Source: Tenrec ecaudatus | Lineage: Eukaryota; Chordata; Mammalia; Afrosoricida; Tenrecidae | Length of the DNA stretch: 64,000 nt | Direction of reading: 5' to 3' | Assembly (NCBI RefSeq): GCF_050624435.1 | Contig: NC_134531.1 | Coordinates: forward strand, 253,780,812 to 253,844,811 | Part shown: positions 10,453 to 20,680 of the stretch, in pieces | How the letters are laid out: each line of letters opens with the position of its first letter | Numbering within the stretch: the first letter of the stretch is position 1 | Made by a program: the position numbers and the translations under genes | The notes under the pieces: model-generated | Seen by the model: only the letters and a program-made list of their open reading frames with translations | What the model was told of the DNA's origin: nothing | Databases searched by the model: none

Positions 10453-11655
10453 CCGTACATACTCGAATATAAGCCGACCCGAGTATAAGCCGAGGTACCT
10501 AATTATTACCTGGGAAACCAGAAAAACTGATTGACTCGAGCATAAGCCTAGGGCAGAAAATGCAGAAGCTATTGGTGAGTTTCAGTAATCAAAACAAATG
10601 AAAATAAAATTACTAAAAATTGAGACATCAGTGGAGTAATGTATTTAAATATTTATTTTAAATAAAAACATAAATAAAAGGACAAGTCATTTAACATTAG
10701 TAAACCAGCACAGTAAGTGGAAAATAGGTTCAACAAAAACAATAAGGTATCTAAGTGGAGAGCAAATGCCTTGAGAATGATTGGGGCAGGGAATGTATGG
10801 ATGTGCTTTATACAATTGATGTATGTATATGTATGGATTGTGGTAAGAGTTGTTTGAGTCCCTAATAAAATGTAAAAGAAGAAAAGAGAAAAAAATGATT
10901 AGGGCAAAGACTGTACAGATGTGCTTTACACAATTGATGTATGTATATGTATGAACTGTGAAAAGAATTGTATCAGCCCCAATAAATTGTTAAAAGAAAA
11001 AAAAACAATAAGGTATCAACAATGAAACCTTAAGAGTACTATTCCCTGAGCTTACCAGCCACCAAGCTAAAATGTAGAGTTAAAATCCTTCAAAACTGGA
11101 TTCCTCATCATCATCCGTATCCCAATGCAGAGCTTCAACTGGTGTGAGGTCATCACAGACGCTGTCCTCACTGAGATCGCCATCATCACCATCACTGCTG
11201 TCATTTTCATACAAAGCGCAGTCTTCACTGCCATCCATAGCATTACTAATACTACATTTCTGGAAGGCACGTCACACCATGTCTTCTGGAATGTCTTCCC
11301 ATGCATCTCGAACCCACTTTGCTCTTAAGTCTATGTCAGGCTTCATGAAATTTCCTCCTTTTGTTAGTCAGGCTTGACCAGATGACATCCATTCATGCCA
11401 CATCCTTCGCACACGGTCTTTAAAAGGCTTATTCAAAGATACACGTCATAGGACGGCTCTGATTGGTTAGATGTGAGTAAACAAACATTCAAAGCCCTGC
11501 AGTGTCAGTGGGGCTTTGAATGAACAGCAGAGAAACGGCAATCACCTGCGAGATAACGGGCACTCATCCCGTTACCTGGTGGGGGCAGGGGCAGGCAGCG
11601 AGATGTTACACCTCGCTGGGGTACCACTGACCTGTGTATAAGCCAGTAGTTGAGT
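10453..11655 (-). mobile_element. Pogo/Tigger-like DNA transposon, minus strand, defective
   Basis: It begins right after a TA dinucleotide with the terminal repeat CCGTACATACTCGAATATAA, matching the right end of the copy at 31797-32422 in reverse. On the minus strand, 11390 to 11068 reads as the transposase C-terminus: a WHEWMSSGQ segment, then a very acidic tail ending EESSFEGF and a stop. The frame has an in-frame TGA near 11273 and another stop upstream. The DNA-binding and DDE domains are absent, so the 5' noncoding part is joined to the 3' end of the gene. An ACCAATCAGAG CCAAT motif lies in the 5' part (about 11460-11472). The far terminal repeat is eroded. A LINE-tail dimer is inserted at 10752-11000. 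Confidence 0.75.
10752..11000 (+). mobile_element. Dimeric L1-tail retroposon with 17-bp TSD
   Basis: Two tandem copies of the LINE terminal block (each with a 'gatgtgctttacacaattga'-type core, 'gtatgtatatgtatg' and an AATAAA-type end) follow a short leader. The first A-rich tail runs directly into the second copy. The perfect duplication AAAAACAATAAGGTATC at 10735-10751 and 11001-11017 marks a single retroposition event into the Tigger-like element. Confidence 0.85.
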
Positions 11656-11751
11656 CAAAATTTTTGTAGCCTTAAATGTGAATTTTAGCCAGTTTCACAT
11701 TATAAATAATATATAAGATATAAATTCATTGCCATCTAATTTATTATGTTT

Positions 11752-11922
11752 CATAGTTATCCTATGTAACAGAACTGTCCCTGTGGGTTCCCAAGAGTGT
11801 ACCTTTTCCCGAGACTAGAAAGCCTCATTTTTCCCCTTTGGAAGAGGTGGGTTCAAACTGTGGACTCTGCAGTTAGCACTAACGTGTACGTCATTACGCC
11901 ACCAGACTACTCCGCATCATAA
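11752..11922 (-). repeat. AfroSINE, minus strand
   Basis: Contains 'aacagaactgtccctgtggg', 'agaaagcctcatttttcccc' and the tRNA-like head in reverse (ACGCCACCAGACTACTCC). Confidence 0.75.
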
Positions 11923-12095
11923 ATACTCCTGTTACAGTCCTCTCACTTCAGTGTGCAAACAGAATCCATGCTCTCGTTCATTTTATGTTTTTATTTTGGG
12001 GGAGGAAGTTTTGCTAACTTAGAACCATCTTTTTTTTCTTTTCATTTTTTGCCTAAATTTCTGAAATAAGATAGAGATTGTTAATTAATTATGAG

Positions 12096-12159
12096 TGGGC
12101 TTCAAAAAGGTCCTAGAAAAATTGTGTTTGCATTCAATTCTTCCAGGAATTTTTAATCC
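12096..12159. mobile_element. Short palindromic mariner-like MITE
   Basis: GGCTTCAAAAAGGTCCTAGA is mirrored by TTCCAGGAATTTTTAATCCC. Size and arm sequence resemble the element at 9501-9562, so both probably derive from one non-autonomous Tc1/mariner family. Confidence 0.5.
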
Positions 12160-12163
12160 CATT

Positions 12164-12201
12164 TACACACACACACACACACGCACGCACACACACACAC
12201 A
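12164..12201. repeat. (CA)n microsatellite with CG interruptions
   Basis: CA dinucleotide run broken by ACGCACGCAC. Confidence 0.95.
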
Positions 12202-12309
12202 GTTTTTTTTGTCTGTTTCCTTAAGTACCAAAAGACATAAAACTGAAAAGTTTCCGTCCCATTCCTGGCCCCCTTCACCAAGTCCCCAGCACTCCCCAAG
12301 AGGAAACCC

Positions 12310-13020
12310 AACTTTGTTATTGCTAGGGAACTTCAAGCTGGTTCTGACTCATAGTGAGTGACCCCATGTACACCAGAGTGAAACCATGCCCAGTCCTGCG
12401 CCAGCCACCCAACCGTGGTTACACTGGTGCAGCTTCTGCATTGACCGATCTCCTGGAGAATTTCCCTTCTGCTTTACTAAGTGTGGTGTCCTTTTCCAGG
12501 GACTGGTCGCTCCTGATGACAAGACCAAAGTGCATGTGATGAAGTTTCACCATCCTCATTTCTAAGGCTGATTCTGGCTGTACTTCGTCCAAGACAAAAT
12601 TGTTGGCTCTCCTGGCAGTCCACAGAACTTCCAATATTCTTCCAAAGCACCATAATTCAAATGCATTGATTCTTCTTTAGTCCTCTTTATCCTATGTCTA
12701 ACTATGAAGTGACTGAAAAGATAAGGTGCACCTTAATCTTCAAGGTCTTCTTGGAGGGCAGGTTGACCTAACACAATGAATTGTCTATTTTTAAAATGTG
12801 GCTCCCATGAACATTGATTGTGGATCTAAGCAAGACAAAATCTGCAACAACTTCAACCTTTTCTCTGTTTATCATGATGTCACCTATTGGTCCGTTGGTG
12901 GAGATTCTGTTTTCTTTACACTGAATTTTAATTTCTATTGAAGGCTCTAATCTGTGATCTTTATCAGCAAGTATTTCAAATCCTCCTTCCAGATGTCTGG
13001 TCAGAGGTCAGGAAGAGTTT
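12310..13020 (-). mobile_element. BovB/RTE-type LINE, 3' end, minus strand
   Basis: Landmarks in order: 'ctggttctgactcatagtg', 'ccttttccagggactggtcg', 'gattctggctgtacttcg', 'caccataattcaaatgc', 'attgattgtggatctaagc' and 'tctctgtttatcatgatgtc'. This covers the tail and the coding end. It is degenerate, with no intact reading frame. Confidence 0.85.
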
Positions 13021-13027
13021 CCGTGCT

Positions 13028-13227
13028 CCCAGCACGTCGATTCCTACCATAAAGGACAGAGAACTCTGTGGGTTTCCAAGGTTGTAAATCTTTACGAAAA
13101 CAGAAAGCCTCTCTTTCCCCCGAGAAGCAGCTAGTGGTTTCAAACTTATGACCTTGTGGTTAGTAGCCTAATGTGTATCCCACAACACCAAGTAATCAAT
13201 CCACTATGCCACTAGGGCTCCTTAGCA
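13028..13227 (-). repeat. AfroSINE, minus strand
   Basis: It runs from the 3' part ('gtgggtttccaaggttg') through 'agaaagcctctctttccccc' to the reversed tRNA-like head ('ccactagggctcctt'). It is immediately followed by a second copy in the same orientation. Confidence 0.85.
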
Positions 13228-13408
13228 CACCCTTCAACACCATGGTGTCAATGTGACTCAGAGTTATCCCCTGTGGGTTTACGAGAATGTTTAACTGTTT
13301 GCAGGAATAGAAAGCCCAGTCTTTCTCCTAAGTAGCTGCTGGTGGTTTTGAACTGCCAACCAGACAGATTACAGCCCAATGTGTAACCACTACACTGCCG
13401 GGGCTCCT
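13228..13408 (-). repeat. AfroSINE, minus strand (adjacent second copy)
   Basis: Contains 'cccctgtgggtttacgagaa', 'agctgctggtggttttgaac' and 'taaccactacactgccgggg'. Head-to-tail with the previous SINE, but the two differ at many positions, which points to independent insertions rather than a duplication. Confidence 0.85.
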
Positions 13409-13559
13409 CACACTACCTTAGTTTCAGCTTTACTTCATGTCCTCACCCTTTTATACACACCTGTATGACATAAATGTTTGCTTTTTTAAAGCTGAATGAA
13501 GGGGGTAGGTCCTTATCAGGACACAAAGATATCTATATTCCATTACATAGATAGATAAG

Positions 13560-13925
13560 GTCTTGTCAATTAAGCTGCACTATTTCTCACTATTTTCTAT
13601 TAAACTATACTGCAATGATAAAACACATAAGCATCTGTTGCCTGGTTTAAATTGTGTCTGATCAATTCCTAGAAGGGACCTAATGATCAGGCTATGTAAG
13701 TTTATAGAGCTTCTCACAGGGCTTGTCAACTCTCTCTACAAAGTGTCATACCAGTTTACATTCATACTAGGGATGTACAAGAGTTCCAGTTTCCCACATC
13801 AGACTGGAGTTTGGCTTATCAAAAGGAATATGTATCTTGCTATATTTCAATTTGTGCGTCTCTCCTTTGAAGGCGATTGGTTATTCTTATTAAATATATA
13901 CTTATAATTTGCATAAATGAACCAA
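13560..13925. repeat. Ancient L1 (L1ME-like) fragment
   Basis: Contains diverged versions of a widespread old mammalian L1 segment, such as 'aattcctagaagggacc', 'cataccagtttacattcata' and 'gagttccagtttcccacat'. No coding capacity. Family call is from memory of the pattern. Confidence 0.45.
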
Positions 13926-13959
13926 TTTATTTTCATCTTAATTGTCAAGGGAATAATTT

Positions 13960-14868
13960 GGTTATATAAATTATTTTGGGGGGGGTTCTTACAGTTCTTA
14001 TAACAATCCATACATCAAGTGCATGAAGCCCGTTTGTACATCTGTTGTCATAATTTTCAAAACATTTTCTTTCTACTTGAGCCCCTGGTACAGCTCCTCC
14101 ATTTTGCCTTCCCTCGCATCCTTGTGAACCCTTGATAAATTATGATTATCACTTTCATATCTTATACCATCTGCTGTGTCCCTTCACCCGTTTCTATTGT
14201 TTGTCCCCTGGTGAGGGTAGGGGTGTTATACAATTCCCCCTTACTTCCTCTTCTTCCCCCTCTTTTCTCCTATCTTCTTGATATAGCTACTCCCATTACT
14301 GTTCCTTAGGGCTTTATCTGTCCTGGATTCCGTGTGCCCAGAGTTCTTAACTGTACCAGTGTACATGCTCTAGTCTAGTCAAATTGGTAAGGAAGAACTG
14401 GGGTCATGAGAGTGGGAAGGGGGGGAAGCATTAAAGAAACTAGAGGAATGTTGCGTGTTTCATTGGTGCTACACTGCCTTCTGGCTGAATGATTCCTTCC
14501 TTGTGAACCTTCTGTGAAGGGATGTCCAATTGTCTACAGATGGACTATGGGTCTCCACTCCAAACCCCCTCGTTCGCATCAATATGATTGCTTGTTTTGG
14601 GTCTTCTGATGCCTGCTACCTGATCCCGTCAACACCTTGTGATCACACAGCCTGGTGCGCTTCTTCCATGTAAGCTTTGTTGCTTCCCTGCTAGATGGCT
14701 GCCTGTTTGTTTAACTTCAAGCCTTTAAGACCCCAGGTGCTCTATCTTGTAATAGCTGGGAACCATCAGCTTTCGTCACCACATTTGCTTATGCACCCAT
14801 TTTGTCTTCAGCGATCTTGTCAGGGAAGGTGAACATCACACAATTCCAGGTTATTAGAACAAAGTGTT
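13960..14868 (-). mobile_element. L1-type LINE 3' region, minus strand
   Basis: Same family as 1757-3560. It starts in the reversed tail ('ttcttataacaatccatac') and includes 'cccttgataaattatgatta', 'cctttaagaccccaggtgc' and 'cacatttgcttatgcaccc'. It is truncated at about 14868. Confidence 0.8.
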
Positions 14869-15049
14869 CTTGCGTTGATGGAGGTTCCTAAGCACACATA
14901 ACTCTGGCCCAGACCATCTGGGCATAGAACATAGGGACGCAACATGCCCTTGTGGTTCATTTCCATTGAAACTCATTTTCTGAGGCCACTTTCTCTGATG
15001 GGTCTCACCCAGTTGAGTTGAGAAAGCTGTCATATAATGCTGTGGGGTT

Positions 15050-15170
15050 TGAAATGAGGGAGTAGAATCTGACTTCTGACTCCACCACAAATGCCGTAAG
15101 GGTTTGAATTACAAACTTCTCCAAGCTTTACATTATGTATCTGCAAAGTATAAAATAGATTCTCTATCTG
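15050..15170 (+). repeat. MIR-type SINE fragment
   Basis: Order and spacing of 'gacttctgactccaccac', 'gggtttgaattacaaacttc' and 'tatctgcaaagtataaaata' resemble the central region of MIR. Old and partial. Confidence 0.5.
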
Positions 15171-15175
15171 ATGTC

Positions 15176-15405
15176 TCATTTACTTTGGACAGGTTATCAG
15201 GAAGGATCTTTGGACTGGAAAATAACTTCAAGCTTGGTACAGAGACACCAAAAAGCAGGAAGTCCCTCAAGGAGGCAAATGGACATGGTGGTTGCAACCA
15301 TGGGATCAAACATAGCAACTGTGAGGAAGACGCAGGCTTGGGAAGCGTTTCGCTGTTGTACTTAAAGTCAATCAGCCAAAGCCGACTCAACGGTCTTGCC
15401 AGGGC
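15176..15405 (+). mobile_element. BovB/RTE-type LINE, 3' tail fragment
   Basis: Contains 'gacaggttatcaggaagg', 'aatggacatggtggttgcaa' and 'cgactcaacggtcttgcc', matching the terminal 230 bp of the sense-strand copies. The tail is lost. Confidence 0.7.
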
Positions 15406-17042
15406 TTGAATACTGAGAGACAACTCAGCTGGAGTTGTACCACTAAGTGGCCAAGCGTGAGCACCAAGTAAACATTAAAACTGTGTTATTACTGGTCCCA
15501 AAACTTCAAGTGGCTGCTCTAGCAACATCAAGCCCTTTTGTGGAAGGAATTCTCTCTTGGAATGTCACTTCCAAAAAGCACACCCCAACCCACCTCCACC
15601 CCCACTTCCCTCAATCTAGGACTTGCGGAGCCTTCCATGTCAAGGAGAAGGAAGCGGGTTGAAGGGGAAGCACTTCCAGCCACCTCATTGGCTTGGTTAC
15701 TAACACATCTCTTTCACTATTCTGAAGAAAGACTGCCAACCAAGGCAGGCTCAGAAAGACGCTAATATGAAGAGTTATTTTTGAAAGCCAAATTAAAATT
15801 TCCATACAACAAAAATTAAGTGTATTCTGAACCAAAAAAATACACACCAGAAATGTAGTTGGCTTATAAGGAGCTTATCTTACTACTAAGAATATACATA
15901 TCTAACTCTCTCATTAATTTAGGAAACTTTTGAAGGCATAAATTTTCTGAACTCTTTGAAGGTGGTTTGTGCATTCATCTTCATATCCCCACGGCTCAGT
16001 CCATACTTGACAGACAGAAGTCCCTCACATGTATGGGATAGGAAAAATCCATATGAATTCTTTAAACTTCATTTCACAGTGGGCCTCTCTTACACATAAC
16101 CAGGCTTATCTTTCTTAATTCAAACTTGCAATATTTTCTTGCTACCATAGTTTTCTTTGGCCTTTCTGGTACATCTGGACTTCAGAGTACTTCATCAGCT
16201 CTCTGAGCAAAAAATGAAATGTTTTGTCTTGAGGGAATATTGTTCTTCTCATAGTTTACAAAATTGGCAGTTCTTCTTTTATATATTTTCCACTGGAATG
16301 AAAAAACAGCCTAAGTATGTTACAACTGTTTCAGTAAAGTTGGACGTTTGATTGTATTTATGAATGCAGGCCAATTTGTGGCCACTTGCAACTAACTCTA
16401 CCACAGTCAAGGTGTAATTGAGTTAGTGTTCGCAGAATGCCTCTTCATGAAATAGAATCTCAAAATTGGCCATCTGGCAGACACTCTGTTAAGCCCTAGA
16501 AGTAGAAATCTCTCTTGAAAAAGAAATAGAACAGTAACGCCCTACGCCAGTTTTTATTTCTATTCATCTCCCAAGTGTGACCCTGGGATCCTGAAATATT
16601 CACAAAATAACTTTGCAGACATAAGGAATTCTCTAGTAAACTTTACTACTGCAGGCACGAATTGCTGACCAGGCCCTTCAATATCACACAGGAATCTCTG
16701 ATTCAACTACATTGGTTATCAATTATTCTCTATATTGCTTCTGAATCAATGGAAAGGCAATCACCATAAAAATTCAGAGAACCAAGTTTCACTTCCTCAC
16801 ATAATTGATGTTGCGGCCGACAGTGGTGCTTTAACGGGGAAGGCTGCCAGCTCTCACGCTGGTCCTAAGAGACACTGACATTTGGGGTGAGAATATGCCC
16901 TGGACTCTAGCCCATCAGTATCCTGTCCACACCCATTTAACATCCTCGGTCACAGGGACAAGCAATCACATACTTTTAAGTTACAATTTCGCTTTTGGGA
17001 GAGAACTGTTCTAGTCAAAAACAATACGTCGATGCTTTAAAG
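15406..17042. other. Non-repeat stretch, nothing recognised
   Basis: About 1.6 kb with no young repeat, RNA gene or convincing exon. Short open frames (for example 15447-15662 and 16157-16351) lack any signature. Confidence 0.4.
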
Positions 17043-17236
17043 CAGTGGTTCTCAACCTCCCTAATGCAGTGACCCTTTCATACCGTTCCTCATGCTGTGG
17101 TGACACCCCAACCATAACATTATTCTCATTGCTACTTCATAGCTGTCATTTTGCTACTGTTATGAATCGGGTGACCCCCTGTTAAAGGGTCGTTTGGCCC
17201 CCCACGGAGTCACGACCCGCAGGTTGAGAACCGCTG
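17043..17236 (+). mobile_element. SPIN (SPACE INVADERS) hAT MITE
   Basis: Near-perfect 15-bp terminal inverted repeats (CAGTGGTTCTCAACC left, GGTTGAGAACCGCTG right) bound 194 bp. Diagnostic interior blocks are 'gttatgaatcgggtgacccc', 'aaagggtcgtttggcc' and 'gagtcacgacccgcagg'. Flanks CTTTAAAG (17035-17042) and CTTTAAAC (17237-17244) form an 8-bp hAT-type target duplication with one mismatch. There is no transposase. SPIN is documented in tenrec, bushbaby, bat, opossum, murine rodents, anole and frog with near-identical consensus sequences, explained by horizontal transfer. Confidence 0.95.
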
Positions 17237-17484
17237 CTTTAAACCATTAATGCTGTAATTACAAACACCGGTTAACTGTCCACCTGAGGTAGAGTAAATG
17301 GCATAGGCCCAGCTCTTGGATAGAAAGATCGTGGCTTACAAGTCTACTGAAGACACCATGCCAGGTCACCCAAAGCAACAGCCGAGCGCAGTCTATGAGC
17401 AATGGAGTACATTGTCACCCATGCTGGAGGAAAGGTCCAAGTGACTTAACATTTCCCACTGTGTCTGGAAGGAGCCCAGCTCAT

Positions 17485-17605
17485 AAAGGTAATGGGCTGG
17501 ATGGTGTGGGGGAAAGAACCAAGCTTTCAAGTCAGAGGGATGAGGTTCAAAGCCCAAAGGTGAAGCCTACTCCTCACGAGACTTAGGGTCAATTACTCTT
17601 CAGTA
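17485..17605 (+). repeat. MIR-type SINE fragment
   Basis: 'gtgtgggggaaagaaccaag', 'ttcaagtcagagggatgagg' and 'ttagggtcaattactcttca' occur in MIR order (tRNA-derived head and core). Old and diverged. Confidence 0.6.
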
Positions 17606-17944
17606 GGCATGGCACCAGCCAGTCAGTCTAGATTCAGCTCTGCATCTCCCGCCCTAATTGCTCTGCCTATGAAAACATCATCTACAAGGACTCCTTAGAG
17701 ATCATTAAAAAATTATATCCACTTCGAAGACCTACTCGTTCTCCCAGTTTCATCTTTCTAATGATTCTGGAAGCTCCTTGCCCACTCATCAACAGGCACT
17801 GTGGCCGTGATCGCAAGCCGGGATCCACGAATCTCCTGGAGTTCCTTGACTTTCCTATGAAAATGCCTAAGTGGCCTTCAATTCGTATGCAATCTAAAAT
17901 AAATTAATGTAAACTCTTCCTGGATCTGACCATCCACTCAAGCT
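17606..17944. other. Non-repeat stretch, nothing recognised
   Basis: No feature supported. Confidence 0.4.
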
Positions 17945-18352
17945 CTAAGTTGTTGTTGTTAGTTGCCAGTGAGTCCATTCTGACTGTGCGTGGCCCCACG
18001 TGTGCAGGGCAGGACTGCTCCGTGAGGTTTCGCTGTTTTAAGCAGAGCCTCTCTGGAGAATTGACCTGCCAACATTTTGGATAGTCTAGTCCAGGGGTCC
18101 TCAAACTTTTAAAACAGGGGCCAGTTCACTGTTCCTCAGACCCATTGGAGGGCCGGACTATAGTTTTTAAAATTAAATTATGAACAAATTCCTATGCACA
18201 CTGCACATAGCTTATTTTGAAGTATAAAAACAAATGAGGCAAAAACACCTGGCGGGCCGGATAAATGTCCTCAGTGGGCCACATGTGGCCCTCGGGCCAT
18301 AGTTTGAGGACCCTTGGATCTCGTCCTTAACCATTTGAAGCCCCAACTGAGT
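17945..18352 (-). repeat. AfroSINE, minus strand, interrupted by a hAT element
   Basis: The 3' part (GTTGTTGTTAGTTGCCAGTG, then 'gcagggcaggactgctcc') lies at 17945-18091. The reversed head ('ccttaaccatttgaagcccc') resumes at about 18323. Removing 18092-18316 restores a continuous SINE. The GTTGTTGTT edge is the same tail as the RTE LINE, which fits RTE-driven mobilisation. Confidence 0.8.
18092..18316 (+). mobile_element. OposCharlie1-like hAT MITE
   Basis: Terminal repeats CAGGGGTCCTCAAAC and GTTTGAGGACCCTTG bound a 225-bp noncoding element. Interior blocks include 'tgttcctcagacccattgg', 'cctatgcacactgcacatag' and 'tggcgggccggataaatg'. Flanks GTCTAGTC and ATCTCGTC form a degraded 8-bp target duplication. 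It sits inside an AfroSINE. The match to OposCharlie1/hAT1 elements known from opossum and other tetrapods is from memory of the consensus. Confidence 0.85.
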
Positions 18353-18807
18353 CCTTAAGCTATAAGTACTCCTGAACTATCCCAGTGTCCACTCCTGCGT
18401 TTGTGCACGGTGTTGATGCAAACAGACCTTCTTCATAGAGCGAAGGTTCATGAGGCCTGGTTCATGAGCAAAGGTTCCTGAGGCTGCTGCAACCTCAGTA
18501 CATAAATGATGTGTTACAACTATGTCGAGTCCAGAAAACTCAAAGCATACCACAGAAACAAATGCATCCCTAGTGTTCAAAGAAATGCCAGGGAACACAA
18601 ATCACAGCACAGTGCAGAGTAAGACAATCCTGGCAATCCCATTGATCCTGTATTTGTCCTGGTCGATAACATATATTTCGTGAACATTTTGCCAAACCAG
18701 GACAATGTTGCAAATTCAATTTATTGGCCAGGGGTTTTATGTGGGCTTAATTATCCCATTCTGTTATTAAGAATTCACATGCAGATATGCATTTGTTCAT
18801 AATAACA
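18353..18807. other. Non-repeat stretch, nothing recognised
   Basis: A 73-codon minus-strand frame (18377-18598) shows no recognisable family. Confidence 0.4.
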
Positions 18808-19000
18808 GGAGCTGGGTGTCCTAGTGGGCTAGACACTGGGCAAGCAGTTAGCAGTTAGTTTGAAACCACCAGCCACATCGTGGGAGAAAGATGAGGCTTT
18901 TCACTCCTATAAAAAGTTACTCTCAGAAGCCCACAGTGGCCGTTCTACCTTGTCCAGTAGGGTTGCTGAGTCAGAATCAACTCAGTGGCAGTGAGCTGGT
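18808..19000 (+). repeat. AfroSINE, plus strand
   Basis: tRNA-like head (GGTGTCCTAGTGGGCTAGAC), then 'cgtgggagaaagatgaggc', then the end 'gggttgctgagtcagaatca'. Full length, moderately diverged. Confidence 0.85.
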
Positions 19001-19174
19001 TTTTATTTTCCTTCTGGGGATGTAGCAACAAGTTTACATGATAAAATTCACAGAAGGAAGTACTAGGAGTGAAGAGGGCTGTACAGGCAAGATTGTGAAG
19101 CAGTGCTTTTCGATTCGTTTTCAATGCACTAAAAAATCAGAATACACACTAACAACTCTTATTGAATGCTAAGG

Positions 19175-19375
19175 GGCCTGGCGACTCAATCAGATGCAAG
19201 AGTACTTGACTGGAAAATAACTATGTGACTTTGAACACATTTCTTTAAACCTGTCTGTTTGGCAGTCAGATGGGGCTATGACAATACAGGTAGGTCACGA
19301 AGCAAATGTAATATTATTAATAAAAAGCACTTTGTAAACTGCCAAGTGCTAGGCGCCTGGTGGGTGTTGGTGCTA
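19175..19375 (+). repeat. MIR-type SINE
   Basis: 'ctatgtgactttgaacac', 'gtcagatggggctatgac' and 'aagtgctaggcgcctgg' match the core and 3' end of MIR in order. Confidence 0.7.
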
Positions 19376-20680
19376 TTTTCAAGTAGTGCCTGCTTCCCAT
19401 GGCTCCTTGAGGAGATGGACCTTTCTTTCACCCTTCTTTACCTCCTGGCCGGCAAGCACCATGGCACACCAACAGTGCTGCCTCTAAAGCCACCAGTACA
19501 AGCTGCAAAGAGGAGCAGTTAAACTGCCCTTAACTCTGAAATAAGAGCCCAGTGACGAATCGCAATTCTGTTTCCAATCTTGCTAACACCGGGGTGTTGT
19601 GTTACTGGGACATTCATACTACATTAAGCATTTCCATTTGTTTCATTAAAGTTTCAATACAGGCTTTGTTTGCTGTATCCTTGAAAAGCAAGATCTGAGC
19701 GCATTTAAAACAACACACCCACACATAGGATTATCAGAGATCCTTTTAACATCTGGCAAATTATTAAAAGGACGAGAACAAAATTAAGCATTCATATAGG
19801 CACCATACAAATTTTCATTGTCAAAAAGCCACAAAGTTTGTCACTCTCTGGACGAGATGAGCACAGGGAAGTGGTACACAGACAGCGGATTAGTTACTAG
19901 GGTGGTTAGCTCCAGCCAGAAGAGATCAGATTTGAGCAGTGCCAGAAAAAGCCAAAAGAGGGGCAGGGTAAGGGGCAGGCCTGCTCTCCGAGCAATGTTG
20001 AAATCAATCCGAAATTTGCCCGCCTAGTCCTTTCTAATACTGGCTCTCAAATTCCCAAAGTTTGCTTCCAAGTTGCTTGAGACAACTTGGAATTTCTTTT
20101 AAATACTGCTTTCATGTAATCCAAGATTGTTAGTGTTGTTAGCTTCCCTGAGAGCAGGTGCCCTGGGCTGTCTGTCCACCCCTGCAGACACAGTGACTGG
20201 GACCAGTGAGACTTCAAAATTATTTTTAAGTACTATTAGCTTTGCATCTCGAGACCTCCTTTAAAAATCAGATATAACTGAAACCTCCCAGCAAAACTTG
20301 GAAAGATGTGATATTTTATTAGCAGCCAGGCACACTGAAACTTTTCACAAGTAGAGAAGGTGAGGCACATCTAAACCACGCAAATCACAAAGCCTGGACG
20401 GTCATGGGCCCCAGGTCAGAAACCGTTTCCGTTCATGTTATTTCGAAGGCGACCACCAACGCTTGAAAATCTTAAGTACTATAGGGTGGCTCATCCCTTC
20501 CAGGGAGCATCCTTCCATCCCCATGTGATACAAGTCTTCCAGTGCCAACTGGGCGTGGGGAGGGGAGGGGGTCTCTTTATTATGAAACACTGAAACCAGC
20601 AAGCTGCGTGTTCCTAGAACCTTCTTCCCCTTTCTGAGCGTAGGGACAGGCTTGGGAAAGACTTTAAAGGAGACACACCA
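19376..20680. other. Single-copy stretch upstream of the CpG island
   Basis: Repeat-poor compared with the rest of the window. No exon recognised. Low repeat density next to a CpG island fits a promoter-proximal region. Confidence 0.4.
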
